NCBI GenBank assembly: GCA_944381115.1
Contig: CALWJV010000014.1
Coordinates: forward strand, 1 to 55,016
Source: an uncultured Clostridia bacterium
GTDB taxonomy: Bacteria > Bacillota > Clostridia > Oscillospirales > CAG-272
Length of the DNA: 55,016 nucleotides
Direction: 5' to 3'
Shown: positions 34,074-42,580 of the stretch, one piece after another
How positions within the stretch are numbered: the stretch's first letter is position 1
Layout of the letters: the number at the start of each line of letters is the position of its first letter
Position numbers and translations under genes: made by a program
Notes under the pieces: generated by a model
Seen by the model: only the letters and a program-made list of their open reading frames with translations
Database searches by the model: none
Told to the model about the DNA's origin: nothing

Positions 34074-36125
34074 ATGTGCGGATTTGCAGGTTTTTGTGAC
34101 GCAAAAAGCAGGTTTTATACGAATGGAAAAGAAACTGTAAAAAAAATGGGAGATAAGATATTACACAGAGGACCTGATAGCAGAGGTGAATATTCCGATG
34201 AATTTTTTTCCGTTGGTTTTTGTCGATTAAAAATAATAGATCTTAGCGGAGGAGATCAACCAATGCTTAGTTCCGACGGCAGATACCTTATATGTTTTAA
34301 CGGCGAAATATATAACTATAAATCACTGAAAACGGATCTTGAATTAAAATATGGAATAAAATTCCGGACATCTTCCGATACCGAAGTGCTTCTTTACGCT
34401 TGCATGGTCTACGGAAAAAATGTGTTGAACCATTTACGCGGAATGTATTCTTTTATTTTTTATGACAGGCAGGAAAAAAACGTTTTTGCCGCACGTGATC
34501 CGTTTGGTATAAAGCCATTTTATTACGGAATTTTTGATAATTGCCTTATTTTTGGATCCGAGATAAAGGCTTTTTTCCCCCATCCCGCATTTAAAAAAGA
34601 GTTTAACTCAGAAATTTTGCCACTTTATTTGCAGTTTCAGTATGTTCCCACTGAAGAAACCGCTTTTAAAGGAGTAAAAAGACTCATGCCCGGAAGTTTT
34701 TTGACTTACGACGGAAAAAATCTGAATACCGCAAAATTTTTTGATTTACCTTTAAAAAAGAACGGTAATTTTAAGGCTTATTCCTTTTTTGGATCACAGG
34801 TCACATGGCAAAAAGAAAACACAAACGCAAAAAGCGTATCAAAAAGTCTTTTTACTGTTATTAATGATTCTGTAAATGCACACCTTGAAAGTGATGTTCC
34901 GGTTGGATCATTCCTTTCCGGAGGAATTGATTCGGGTTTAATAACCGCGATCGCAAAGCCCCGAAATGCATATACCATTGGATTTTGTGATATAGCATTT
35001 GACGAAAGGAGCCAAGCGGAAGAAACTGCAGAATACATTGGTACAAAACTTACTTCTGTAGAAATAAGTGCTCCTGATTTTTTTGAAGCATTACCTAAAG
35101 TTCAGTATCACAGCGACGAGCCTTACGCAAATTTAAGTGCAGTACCGCTTTATTTGATAGCAAAGAGAGCATCTTCAGATGTTAAGGTAGTTATAAGCGG
35201 AGAAGGTGCAGATGAACTTTTCGGAGGTTACGAATGGTATATTGACGGAGCATTCGGAAAATTATATAAAAAACTACCGGGCAGGGTGCGCCGTTTTGCA
35301 TTTAATCACAGTTCAGTTTTCGGCAGTAGGGTAAAAACTTTTACCGAAAGAAATCTCCCGAAAACTGAAGAAACATTTATCGGTCAGGCTAAAATCATGA
35401 CGCCTTCTATGGCGTATCTCATTTTAAGCAAAAATTATAAATTGCTCCGAAGTAACACAGCCATAACCGAAAAATATTACAGTAAAGTTTCAAAAAGCAG
35501 TGAACTTCAAAAAAAAATGTTTCTTGATCAAAATCTTTGGCTTCCATTTGATATACTGAACAAAGCAGATAAAATGACAATGGCAAGTTCACTTGAACTT
35601 CGTGTTCCTTATCTTGATCTTAAAGTACTTGCTGTTTCAAGTACTGTTTGCGACAGACTTTTGGTCAGAAACCGAACCACAAAATATATTTTAAGGAAAA
35701 CGGCCGAAAAGGTACTTCCGTATAATATTACAAGCCGTGCAAAAAAAGGCTTTCCCGTTCCGTTCCGGAATTGGATAAAACAGGAGGAGTATGCAGGAAT
35801 ACTTCGGAATGCCTTTGAAGGAGAAACAGCCTGTACTTTTTTTGAAAAAAAAGAATTAATATCTCTATTAAATGACCATATTGTGGGAAAAAGTAATAAT
35901 GCCAGACTTCTTTATACCGTATATGCATTTATAATATGGTACGACGTTTTTTTTAAAACTCCCGAGCCTAAATCCGTAATAATTGAAACCGGAAAAGAGA
36001 TGTCAAATGATATAAAAACCGAAAATGAAGAAGTAATAAATGTAGCAGTAAAAAATACGGAACCAGAAAAAGAAGGGACACAAAATGCAGAAAATGAAAT
36101 TTTTACCCATACTCCTGGGCTCTGA
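34074..36125 (+). CDS. Asparagine-synthase-type glutamine amidotransferase (AsnB/AsnH-like)
   Basis: 683 residues. Cys2 (MCGFAGF) is the class II glutaminase nucleophile; RGPDSRGEY (32-40), FNGEIYNY (75-82) and RDPFGIKPFYYG (141-152) complete that domain. The synthetase half has the ATP pyrophosphatase loop SGGIDS (282-287) and GEGADELFGGYEW, with RVPYLD later. A hydrophilic tail of about 50 residues rich in Glu, Lys and Asn extends past the usual end of about 630. Family members make asparagine, or amidate other carboxyls such as diaminopimelate or D-Asp in cell-wall precursors (AsnH-like). Lying between a Mur ligase and an ATP-grasp ligase, an amidating role on their product is the inference. 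Confidence 0.85.
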   Translation: MCGFAGFCDAKSRFYTNGKETVKKMGDKILHRGPDSRGEYSDEFFSVGFCRLKIIDLSGGDQPMLSSDGRYLICFNGEIYNYKSLKTDLELKYGIKFRTSSDTEVLLYACMVYGKNVLNHLRGMYSFIFYDRQEKNVFAARDPFGIKPFYYGIFDNCLIFGSEIKAFFPHPAFKKEFNSEILPLYLQFQYVPTEETAFKGVKRLMPGSFLTYDGKNLNTAKFFDLPLKKNGNFKAYSFFGSQVTWQKENTNAKSVSKSLFTVINDSVNAHLESDVPVGSFLSGGIDSGLITAIAKPRNAYTIGFCDIAFDERSQAEETAEYIGTKLTSVEISAPDFFEALPKVQYHSDEPYANLSAVPLYLIAKRASSDVKVVISGEGADELFGGYEWYIDGAFGKLYKKLPGRVRRFAFNHSSVFGSRVKTFTERNLPKTEETFIGQAKIMTPSMAYLILSKNYKLLRSNTAITEKYYSKVSKSSELQKKMFLDQNLWLPFDILNKADKMTMASSLELRVPYLDLKVLAVSSTVCDRLLVRNRTTKYILRKTAEKVLPYNITSRAKKGFPVPFRNWIKQEEYAGILRNAFEGETACTFFEKKELISLLNDHIVGKSNNARLLYTVYAFIIWYDVFFKTPEPKSVIIETGKEMSNDIKTENEEVINVAVKNTEPEKEGTQNAENEIFTHTPGL

Positions 36126-37275
36126 TGAAAACGCTTACGGGTGTGCACGTCTTTTTTTTGACGAATACAAAATAAAATCTTTGCTTCTTTGTTGCAGAGC
36201 GCTTCCGCCGACTTCACACAGCAGGATACTGTACCGAAAAATAATAGATAATTTTGATACAAATGCTGTTTTCAAAGGTATTGCTGAGGAATTTTTCCCG
36301 ATTTTAAAAGAAAAAGCCGAAAAACTTCTGGTTATACCTTGCTCTGATTATTATACCGAGCTTACAGTAAAAAACCGTGAAATAATTTCCCGATTTTCCG
36401 ATGTACCAATAATTCCTGATGAGGTTTACAAAAAAATTTGTGACAAAAAGGCTTTTTACACTCTTTGTAAAGAAAAAGGACTTCCGTTTCCCGAGACAGT
36501 GATCTTGAGTCCTGAAGAACTTCTAAACTTACCCTTGCCATTTAATTTTCCAATAATTATTAAACCTGCGAACAGTAATTCTTTTAATTATCTGCATGCG
36601 AAAATAAAAAATCGAAAAAAAGTTTATTTTTGCAACAGTAAAGGAGATATTAAAACGGTTTCCGAAAATTTTATTTCCGCAGGATACAGTGACGCGCTTC
36701 TAATACAGCAGTATATTTCGGGTAATGAGTCTTTAGTCATAAATGCTTATTGCGACGATAATGCAAAAGTAAGGGTTATAGGTGCGGCCAAACCTATTCT
36801 TGAGTATCGTACTCCTTCCCTGATCGGAAATTATGCAGCATTGCAAACTGTAAAAAAACGCAACATTTGCGATACGGTTATCTCATTTCTTGAGGAAATA
36901 AAATATAAAGGCTTTGCAAATTTTGACCTTAAATATGACAGCAAAAAAAGCAGATATGTTTTTTTTGAACTTAATCCAAGGCAGGGACGTTCCTCTTACT
37001 GTATGCACACCGCAGGAGAAAATCTTATGAAGATAATGTGCGACGATGTGGTATACGGAAAAAGATATAACGGAGTTATATATGCAGAAAGAGAGGGAAT
37101 ATGGAGTAATGTTCCTAAGTATGTTCTTAAAAGATATTCGGGTAATTTAATTCCAGAAATTAAAAATATTGACAGTGCATTCGGAATAAAAGGTGATTTT
37201 TCCCCGATGAGGGTTTATACACTTGTAAAAAGAGATTTAGGGGCATACAAAATGTTTTCTGCGGAGAAGACATAA
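36085..37275 (+). CDS. ATP-grasp carboxylate-amine ligase (D-aspartate-ligase-like)
   Basis: 396 residues. An N-terminal pre-ATP-grasp domain (LPILLGSDENAYGCARLF) is followed by KKAFYTLCKEKGLPFPETV (121-139), the ATP-lysine strand FPIIIKPANSNSF (155-167), LIQQYISGNESL (206-217) and the metal-binding FFELNPRQGRSSY (293-305). It resembles carbamoyl-phosphate-synthase-like and D-Asp ligase (Asl) proteins that join an amino acid to a peptidoglycan stem. The start at 36085, or ATG 36094, lies 41 bases inside the preceding gene in another frame with GGGACAC before it, so translation is probably coupled. Last gene of the operon. Confidence 0.8.
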   Translation: MQKMKFLPILLGSDENAYGCARLFFDEYKIKSLLLCCRALPPTSHSRILYRKIIDNFDTNAVFKGIAEEFFPILKEKAEKLLVIPCSDYYTELTVKNREIISRFSDVPIIPDEVYKKICDKKAFYTLCKEKGLPFPETVILSPEELLNLPLPFNFPIIIKPANSNSFNYLHAKIKNRKKVYFCNSKGDIKTVSENFISAGYSDALLIQQYISGNESLVINAYCDDNAKVRVIGAAKPILEYRTPSLIGNYAALQTVKKRNICDTVISFLEEIKYKGFANFDLKYDSKKSRYVFFELNPRQGRSSYCMHTAGENLMKIMCDDVVYGKRYNGVIYAEREGIWSNVPKYVLKRYSGNLIPEIKNIDSAFGIKGDFSPMRVYTLVKRDLGAYKMFSAEKT

Positions 37276-37319
37276 AAAAAGACTGAGTAAAATGCAAAAG
37301 CAATTTGCTCAGCCTTTTT
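37273..37319. terminator. Terminator after the Mur-ligase operon
   Basis: Stem of AAAAAAGACTGAGTAAA against TTTGCTCAGCCTTTTT (imperfect), right at the ATP-grasp stop codon and before the convergent DUF378 gene. Confidence 0.75.
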
Positions 37320-37322
37320 CTT

Positions 37323-37535
37323 TTAGTTTGAGTCGTTTAATACTTCATTAGAGGGACGGAAAAGAAGTGAGATACACCAAAGAGCCGCAAGACCTACTAT
37401 TGTAAAAATTATACGGCTTACAATGGAACCTTGACCTCCGAACATCCAACCGACGATATCAAAACCGAAGATTCCGATGCTTCCCCAGTTGATTCCGCCT
37501 ATAATGAGTAAAACGAGAGAAATTTTATCTAACAC
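37323..37535 (-). CDS. DUF378 domain-containing small membrane protein
   Basis: 70 residues, two helices (ISLVLLIIGGINWGSIGIFG at about 5-24 and IIFTIVGLAALWCISLLF at about 42-59). The INWG and VGLAALW motifs are the DUF378 (PF04070) signature. The function is unknown; it is a small cytoplasmic-membrane protein. Monocistronic, divergent from trmB, with GAAAGGAAG before the ATG. Confidence 0.88.
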   Translation of the reverse strand: MLDKISLVLLIIGGINWGSIGIFGFDIVGWMFGGQGSIVSRIIFTIVGLAALWCISLLFRPSNEVLNDSN

Positions 37536-37721
37536 CTGTTTTACTTCCTTTCTTGCGGGTATTTTTATTTGATTATACCCATAAATAATATGTGATAAAA
37601 ATGTTTCAAATATACATGTTGAATAAAAAGGCGAAAATTTACATTTAAATCATTGTTTTTATTTTAAACTTAAGTTATAATTTTAAATTATACTGTCATT
37701 TTATAACAAAGGATTTTTGCC

Positions 37722-38333
37722 ATGAGAATGAGGAAGAAAAAAAACGGAAAGGCCAGAATGGAAAACTGCCTTGATTATATGATAACCGAAAAGCCATATG
37801 AAAAAACGGGGTTTATGCTTGAAATCGGTTGCGGAAAAGGTGGATTTATGTTTGAACTTTCAAAAAAATATCCGGAAACTGAATTTATTGCAGTTGAAAA
37901 AATGTCGGATGTCATACTGATTGCTGCAGAAAAAATAAAAAAAGAAGAGTGTAAGAATGTAAAACTTCTTAACTGTGACGCAATGGATCTTCCGGAATAT
38001 TTTTCCGAAGGATCAGTTGACCGGATATATTTAAATTTCTCCGATCCGTGGCCTAAGGCTAAACATGCAAAACGCCGACTTACTTCTCCGAAATACCTTG
38101 AAATATACAAAAAACTTCTGAAAAAAGACGGGGCTGTATTTTTTAAAACTGATAACAGGGATTTTTTTGATTATTCCGTTGAATGTTTTAAAAATGGGGG
38201 CTTTCGTCTGGAAAAACTTACAAATGATTTACATAACAGTGAGTATGAATCGGAAAATATACATACTGAATATGAGGATAATTTTTCTTCAAAAGGCTTT
38301 AAAATAAACCGTGTTGAAGCTTATTTAGATTAA
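37722..38333 (+). CDS. trmB: tRNA (guanosine(46)-N7)-methyltransferase TrmB
   Basis: 203 residues. SAM loop EIGCGKGGF (about 34-42), FIAVEKMSDV, and the diagnostic NFSDPWPKAKHAKRRL (about 107-122) are all present, as is the C-terminal TDNRDFFDY. It methylates G46 in the variable loop of tRNA. Slightly shorter than E. coli TrmB, as usual for Firmicutes. AAAGGA precedes the ATG. Stands alone between the divergent DUF378 gene and dnaJ. Confidence 0.95.
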   Translation: MRMRKKKNGKARMENCLDYMITEKPYEKTGFMLEIGCGKGGFMFELSKKYPETEFIAVEKMSDVILIAAEKIKKEECKNVKLLNCDAMDLPEYFSEGSVDRIYLNFSDPWPKAKHAKRRLTSPKYLEIYKKLLKKDGAVFFKTDNRDFFDYSVECFKNGGFRLEKLTNDLHNSEYESENIHTEYEDNFSSKGFKINRVEAYLD

Positions 38334-38486
38334 AATTGTGTATCTTGCAAAAAAATAAGGTATCAAATACAGAAAAAATTAACAAAAAATGCTTTAAAAA
38401 CATTAACATTTATAATATACTATTTAATAGTTTACTTTAATTTAAAAATAATAATTATAAATTTTACACGAATATTGGAGAACATT

Positions 38487-39623
38487 ATGGCTGAGGAAAA
38501 AAAAGATTATTATGAGGTGCTGGGGTTAGATAAGTCGGCAGACGATGCACAGATAAAAAAGGCGTACCGCCAGATGGCAAAAAAATATCACCCAGATTTA
38601 AATCCGGGTAATGCGGAAGCAGAATCAAAGTTTAAAGAAGTTAATGAGGCATACGCTGTACTAAGTGACCCGGAAAAAAGGCAGATTTATGATCAATACG
38701 GTCACGCAGGATTTGATCCCAGTTCCGGTGGATTCAGCGGAGGAAGTGGTTTTGGCGGATTCGATTTTGGTGACATTTTCAGTAGTTTTTTCGGTGGCGG
38801 CGGCAGTAGTTCTGCAAGAAAAAATACTCCCAGACGCGGTGATGATATAACATACAGATTGACTATTACCTTTGAAGAGGCAGCTTTCGGTTGCACCAAG
38901 GATATTAAATATAACAGAATTGAAGCATGTCATGAATGTAACGGTAAGGGCGCTGTAAATGAATCGGATATAGAAACTTGTTCACGCTGTAAAGGTACCG
39001 GTACAGTTACATTTACACAAAAAACCATGTTTGGTATGATGCAGTCTCAGAAAACATGTGATTCATGTAAAGGACGCGGTAAAATAATTAAAAAAGCATG
39101 TCCAAATTGCCGGGGAACGGGAAATATAAAAATTACAAAGAAACTGGATGTTAAAATCCCGGCTGGAGTTGATGACGGAGCAAGAATATGCTTGCGTGGT
39201 CAGGGTAACTCAGGTATAAACGGAGGCGGGTACGGCGATCTTTACATTATACTTTCGTTAAGACCTCACGAACTCTTTGAAAGGGAGGGAAACAACCTTT
39301 TTTGCGAAGTTCCTGTTTCTTATGTTGATCTTACACTCGGTGGAGAAATTGATGTTCCAACCCTTACCGGAACGGTCAAATATACAATACCCGAAGGTAC
39401 ACAGACAGGAACGCAGTTTTGCCTTAAAGGTAAAGGCGTAGTGATTTATAATACCGAAAGATACGGAGACCTTTATTTTACAGTTGTTATGGAAACTCCG
39501 AAAGGGCTTTCACCCGAAGCAAAGGCGGCTTTACGCCATTATTCTGACCTTTGCGTAAATAACAATTATACTAAAAAACAGCGTTTTTACGAAAAATTGA
39601 CCAAAATTTTTAAAAAGAAATAA
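38487..39623 (+). CDS. dnaJ: Chaperone protein DnaJ
   Basis: 378 residues from the ATG at 38487 with TTGGAG before it. J domain with HPD (YHPDLNPG near 35), Gly/Phe-rich region (about 75-110), four zinc-finger CxxCxGxG repeats ([32 protein letters not shown]) and the C-terminal peptide-binding domain. It stimulates DnaK. Neither hrcA, grpE nor dnaK is upstream, and no CIRCE element was found, so it is transcribed apart from the usual heat-shock operon. prmA follows 33 bases on. Confidence 0.96.
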   Translation: MAEEKKDYYEVLGLDKSADDAQIKKAYRQMAKKYHPDLNPGNAEAESKFKEVNEAYAVLSDPEKRQIYDQYGHAGFDPSSGGFSGGSGFGGFDFGDIFSSFFGGGGSSSARKNTPRRGDDITYRLTITFEEAAFGCTKDIKYNRIEACHECNGKGAVNESDIETCSRCKGTGTVTFTQKTMFGMMQSQKTCDSCKGRGKIIKKACPNCRGTGNIKITKKLDVKIPAGVDDGARICLRGQGNSGINGGGYGDLYIILSLRPHELFEREGNNLFCEVPVSYVDLTLGGEIDVPTLTGTVKYTIPEGTQTGTQFCLKGKGVVIYNTERYGDLYFTVVMETPKGLSPEAKAALRHYSDLCVNNNYTKKQRFYEKLTKIFKKK

Positions 39624-39656
39624 AATATTTGTACTGAAGAGCGTAACGGAGAAAAA

Positions 39657-40577
39657 ATGAACTGGACACAGTTGAGAGTAAGTTGTAATATAAAAGATAT
39701 TGATACTGTAAGCGCAGTTATGAGTATGGTGGAAAACGCACTTATGATTGAGGATTACAGTGATGTAACAGATGGGCTTAATGCTATCTATGGAGAACTT
39801 CTTGATGAAGAAATTATAAAAAAGGATAAAACGCATGCTGCCGTTTCAGTTTACCTTTCAGAGGATAAAAATGTTCCTGAAATAATTGCGTCTCTAAAAT
39901 CCAAATTTGCAGGACTTGATATAAAAACCGATATTCAAACTATCGGGCTTAAAGAAGAGGATTGGGCAGAGTGTTGGAAAAAATATTACAAACCGCTTCG
40001 CATAGGTAAAAATATAATTATCGTCCCGGCATGGGAGGATTATAACGCGGAAGAATCAGACATAATTGTAAAAATTGATCCTGGAATGGCATTTGGTACC
40101 GGGACGCATGAAACAACTGCACTTTGCGCCGAACTTATAGAAAAATATATGCCAAAAGGGAAAAAAGTCCTTGATGTGGGAACCGGAAGCGGTATACTTG
40201 CAATCATTGCTTCAAAACTTGGCGCAAAAGAGGTCGATGCTCTTGACATTGATCCAAATGCTGTAAAATCGGCACAAGAAAACTGTCTGGCAAATAATGT
40301 AAGTAATGTTACATGCCGTCAATCTGATCTTATACGTGCCGTGACCGGAAAATATGATTTTATAAGTGCAAATATTGTAGCAGATATTATAATAAGAATG
40401 TCGGAAAATGTTGGAGATTTCCTTAATCCGGGTGGTATGCTTATAGTGTCCGGGATAATAGAGGCACAGGCAGAGCAGGTGTACCGTGCCATTATAAGTA
40501 AAGGATTTGACCTTATGGAAAAACTTGATAAAAATGACTGGAATGCATTTGCTTTTGTAAAAAATAACGGACGATAA
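39657..40577 (+). CDS. prmA: Ribosomal protein L11 methyltransferase PrmA
   Basis: 306 residues. N-terminal ribosome-binding domain with EEDWAECWKKYYKPLRIG (about 101-118) and the SAM domain with DPGMAFGTGTHETT, LDVGTGSGILAI and SANIVADIII, all characteristic of PrmA. It trimethylates L11. The dnaJ-prmA order is common in Clostridia, here without the rest of the dnaK operon. ACGGAG precedes the ATG. Confidence 0.95.
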   Translation: MNWTQLRVSCNIKDIDTVSAVMSMVENALMIEDYSDVTDGLNAIYGELLDEEIIKKDKTHAAVSVYLSEDKNVPEIIASLKSKFAGLDIKTDIQTIGLKEEDWAECWKKYYKPLRIGKNIIIVPAWEDYNAEESDIIVKIDPGMAFGTGTHETTALCAELIEKYMPKGKKVLDVGTGSGILAIIASKLGAKEVDALDIDPNAVKSAQENCLANNVSNVTCRQSDLIRAVTGKYDFISANIVADIIIRMSENVGDFLNPGGMLIVSGIIEAQAEQVYRAIISKGFDLMEKLDKNDWNAFAFVKNNGR

Positions 40578-40702
40578 GAAGATTTATTAAGCCGGACATG
40601 AACTTTTTTTAAATATTAAAAAAAATATTTCCATTATCAATAAAATGTATACAAATTTTACAAAATATTTCGAGAAATTTTATTTATTTTTTTGAAAACC
40701 TA

Positions 40703-40731
40703 TTGAAAAATGACAAAAAATAGTGTAAAAT
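40703..40731 (+). promoter_or_regulatory. Promoter of the PucR/CdaR-type regulator gene
   Basis: TTGAAA, 17-base spacer, TAAAAT, about 65 bases before the ATG. Confidence 0.65.
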
Positions 40732-40795
40732 AGTATATACAATTTACAATATTAATGAAGAAAAAAATTAATGAAAGTTGAAAGGAGCCGCATTT

Positions 40796-41881
40796 ATGTC
40801 CAACAGATTATTCCAAGGGGTTATTCATCAGATGAAAGACGCGGTTGATAGAATAATCGGAGTTATAGATGAAAACGGAGTTATTATATCATGTAGCGAA
40901 CTTGTAAAGATAGGTGAATCAAAGCCGGGAATTCGCGACGAAATTGCATACGCCTCTGAAGCAGTAGTTTCAGGAGGATATACCTACAAGGCTATAGGTA
41001 ATTCTGCCAAAGCAGAAAATATAGTATTTGTAGAGGGCGAGGACAAAATGGCTGAAAAACTTGCTACGGTTCTTTCTGTTTCTCTTGGAAATATAAAAAG
41101 TCTTTACGATGAAAAATATGACAAAGCTTCATTTATCAAAAATGTAATTCTTGACAATATTCTCCCGAGTGATATATATATTAAATCCAAAGAACTACAT
41201 TTTGCGTATGATGTTGAAAGAGTCGTATTCCTTATAAAATTCCAGGGTAAATCCGATATTATTCCTTTTGATATGGTACAGAATCTTTATCCTGATAAAA
41301 ACAAGGACTATGTTATAAGTGTCGGAGAACAGGATATTGTCCTTGTAAAGGAAATGAAACCCGGATCCGAAGCAAAGGATGCAGAAAAAATTGCAAAAAA
41401 TATATCTGATACACTTGGCGCGGAATTTTTTGCTAAGGTTTCTATAGGAATCGGAACTGTTGTTGATAACATAAAAGATCTTGCCCGTTCGTATAAAGAG
41501 GCACAGGTCGCTATCGAGGTCGGAAAAGTATTTGATACCGACAAAAACATAGTAAGTTACGAAAACCTCGGTATCGGAAGACTTATTTATCAACTTCCAA
41601 CTACCCTTTGTGAGATGTTTTTGCAAGAGGTATTTAAAAAAGGACCGATGGATTCTCTTGATAGAGAGGCACTTACAACTATTCAGGCCTTTTTCGAAAA
41701 TAACCTCAACGTTTCCGAAACGTCAAGAAAACTTTTTGTACACAGAAATACCCTTGTATATAGGCTTGAAAAAATACGTAAGATGACAGGACTTGATCTT
41801 CGTGAATTTGAAGATGCAATAACATTTAAAGTTGCGCTTATGGTAAAGCGCTATTTAACCTCAAAACCGGTTAAATTCTAA
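40796..41881 (+). CDS. PucR/CdaR family transcriptional regulator
   Basis: 361 residues from the ATG at 40796, set by AAGGAG 9 bases before it. The N-terminal part (DRIIGVIDENGVIISCSELVKIG) looks like the putative sugar-diacid recognition domain; the middle holds a GGDEF-like degenerate segment (SIGIGTVVDNIKDLARSYKEAQVAIEVG), and the C-terminus (FFENNLNVSETSRKLFVHRNTLVYRLEKIRKMTGLDLREFEDAITFK, read in short) is the PucR helix-turn-helix (HTH_30). The ligand is unknown. No transporter or catabolic gene is adjacent. Confidence 0.85.
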   Translation: MSNRLFQGVIHQMKDAVDRIIGVIDENGVIISCSELVKIGESKPGIRDEIAYASEAVVSGGYTYKAIGNSAKAENIVFVEGEDKMAEKLATVLSVSLGNIKSLYDEKYDKASFIKNVILDNILPSDIYIKSKELHFAYDVERVVFLIKFQGKSDIIPFDMVQNLYPDKNKDYVISVGEQDIVLVKEMKPGSEAKDAEKIAKNISDTLGAEFFAKVSIGIGTVVDNIKDLARSYKEAQVAIEVGKVFDTDKNIVSYENLGIGRLIYQLPTTLCEMFLQEVFKKGPMDSLDREALTTIQAFFENNLNVSETSRKLFVHRNTLVYRLEKIRKMTGLDLREFEDAITFKVALMVKRYLTSKPVKF

Positions 41882-42054
41882 AATAATAGCATATTATAAA
41901 GATGTATTGTAACATGAAAAATAATGCGTCTGTTAAAATTTAAATTAATTTGAATTGGAAAAAGACTGTAAAGTGATAAATACTTTAATAATCAAATTTA
42001 ATTGTTTAATTTTTGTCGAAAAATGTAATTAACACCGAAAGGAACAAAAATATA

Positions 42055-42531
42055 ATGGCAAAACAAATCACAGTAACAAAAGAAGGATTGAAAAATTTAC
42101 AGAATGAGCTTGCAGAAAGAAAAGGCAGAATTCGTAACGAAATAAAAGAAGCCATAAGAACAGCAAGGGGTTTTGGTGACCTTTCCGAAAACAGTGAATA
42201 TGATGAGGCAAGAGAGTCTCAGGCAAAAAACGAACAGCGTATTATTGAACTTGACGAAATGCTTAAACATGTTGTGGTAATAGATGAAAGTACCGCGGAT
42301 AGCAATAAAGTAACGCTTGGAAAGGCTGTAAAGGTTAAAAACGAAGAAAACGGAAAAGAAGTAATATATTATATTGTGGGTCCAACAGAAACAGATCCCT
42401 TTGCGCATCGTATTTCCGATCTTTCTCCTATCGGAACGGCATTGATGAACAGTGTAGTAGGTGATACAGTAACAGCAGAAACTCCCAAAGGTGCTATAAG
42501 ACTTACGATTCTCGATATTACAAAAGCGTAA
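42055..42531 (+). CDS. greA: Transcription elongation factor GreA
   Basis: 158 residues from the ATG at 42055. The coiled-coil hairpin includes LSENSEYDEARESQ (the conserved acidic tip, DLSENAEY type, about 42-55), and the C-terminal FKBP-like domain carries SPIGTALM and DTVTAETPKG. GreA binds in the RNA polymerase secondary channel and rescues backtracked complexes. greA followed by lysS is a common Firmicutes arrangement. Confidence 0.95.
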   Translation: MAKQITVTKEGLKNLQNELAERKGRIRNEIKEAIRTARGFGDLSENSEYDEARESQAKNEQRIIELDEMLKHVVVIDESTADSNKVTLGKAVKVKNEENGKEVIYYIVGPTETDPFAHRISDLSPIGTALMNSVVGDTVTAETPKGAIRLTILDITKA

Positions 42532-42580
42532 TTAAAGGTGCACAGTTAAGAAATAATGACAAAATAAAAGGAAACAAAAA

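Noticed and set aside
36085..36125. Overlap of two genes read as a frameshifted fusion
   Set aside because: The downstream gene has its own ATG and the upstream tail shows no homology to an ATP-grasp N-terminus, so two separate overlapping genes are the simpler reading.
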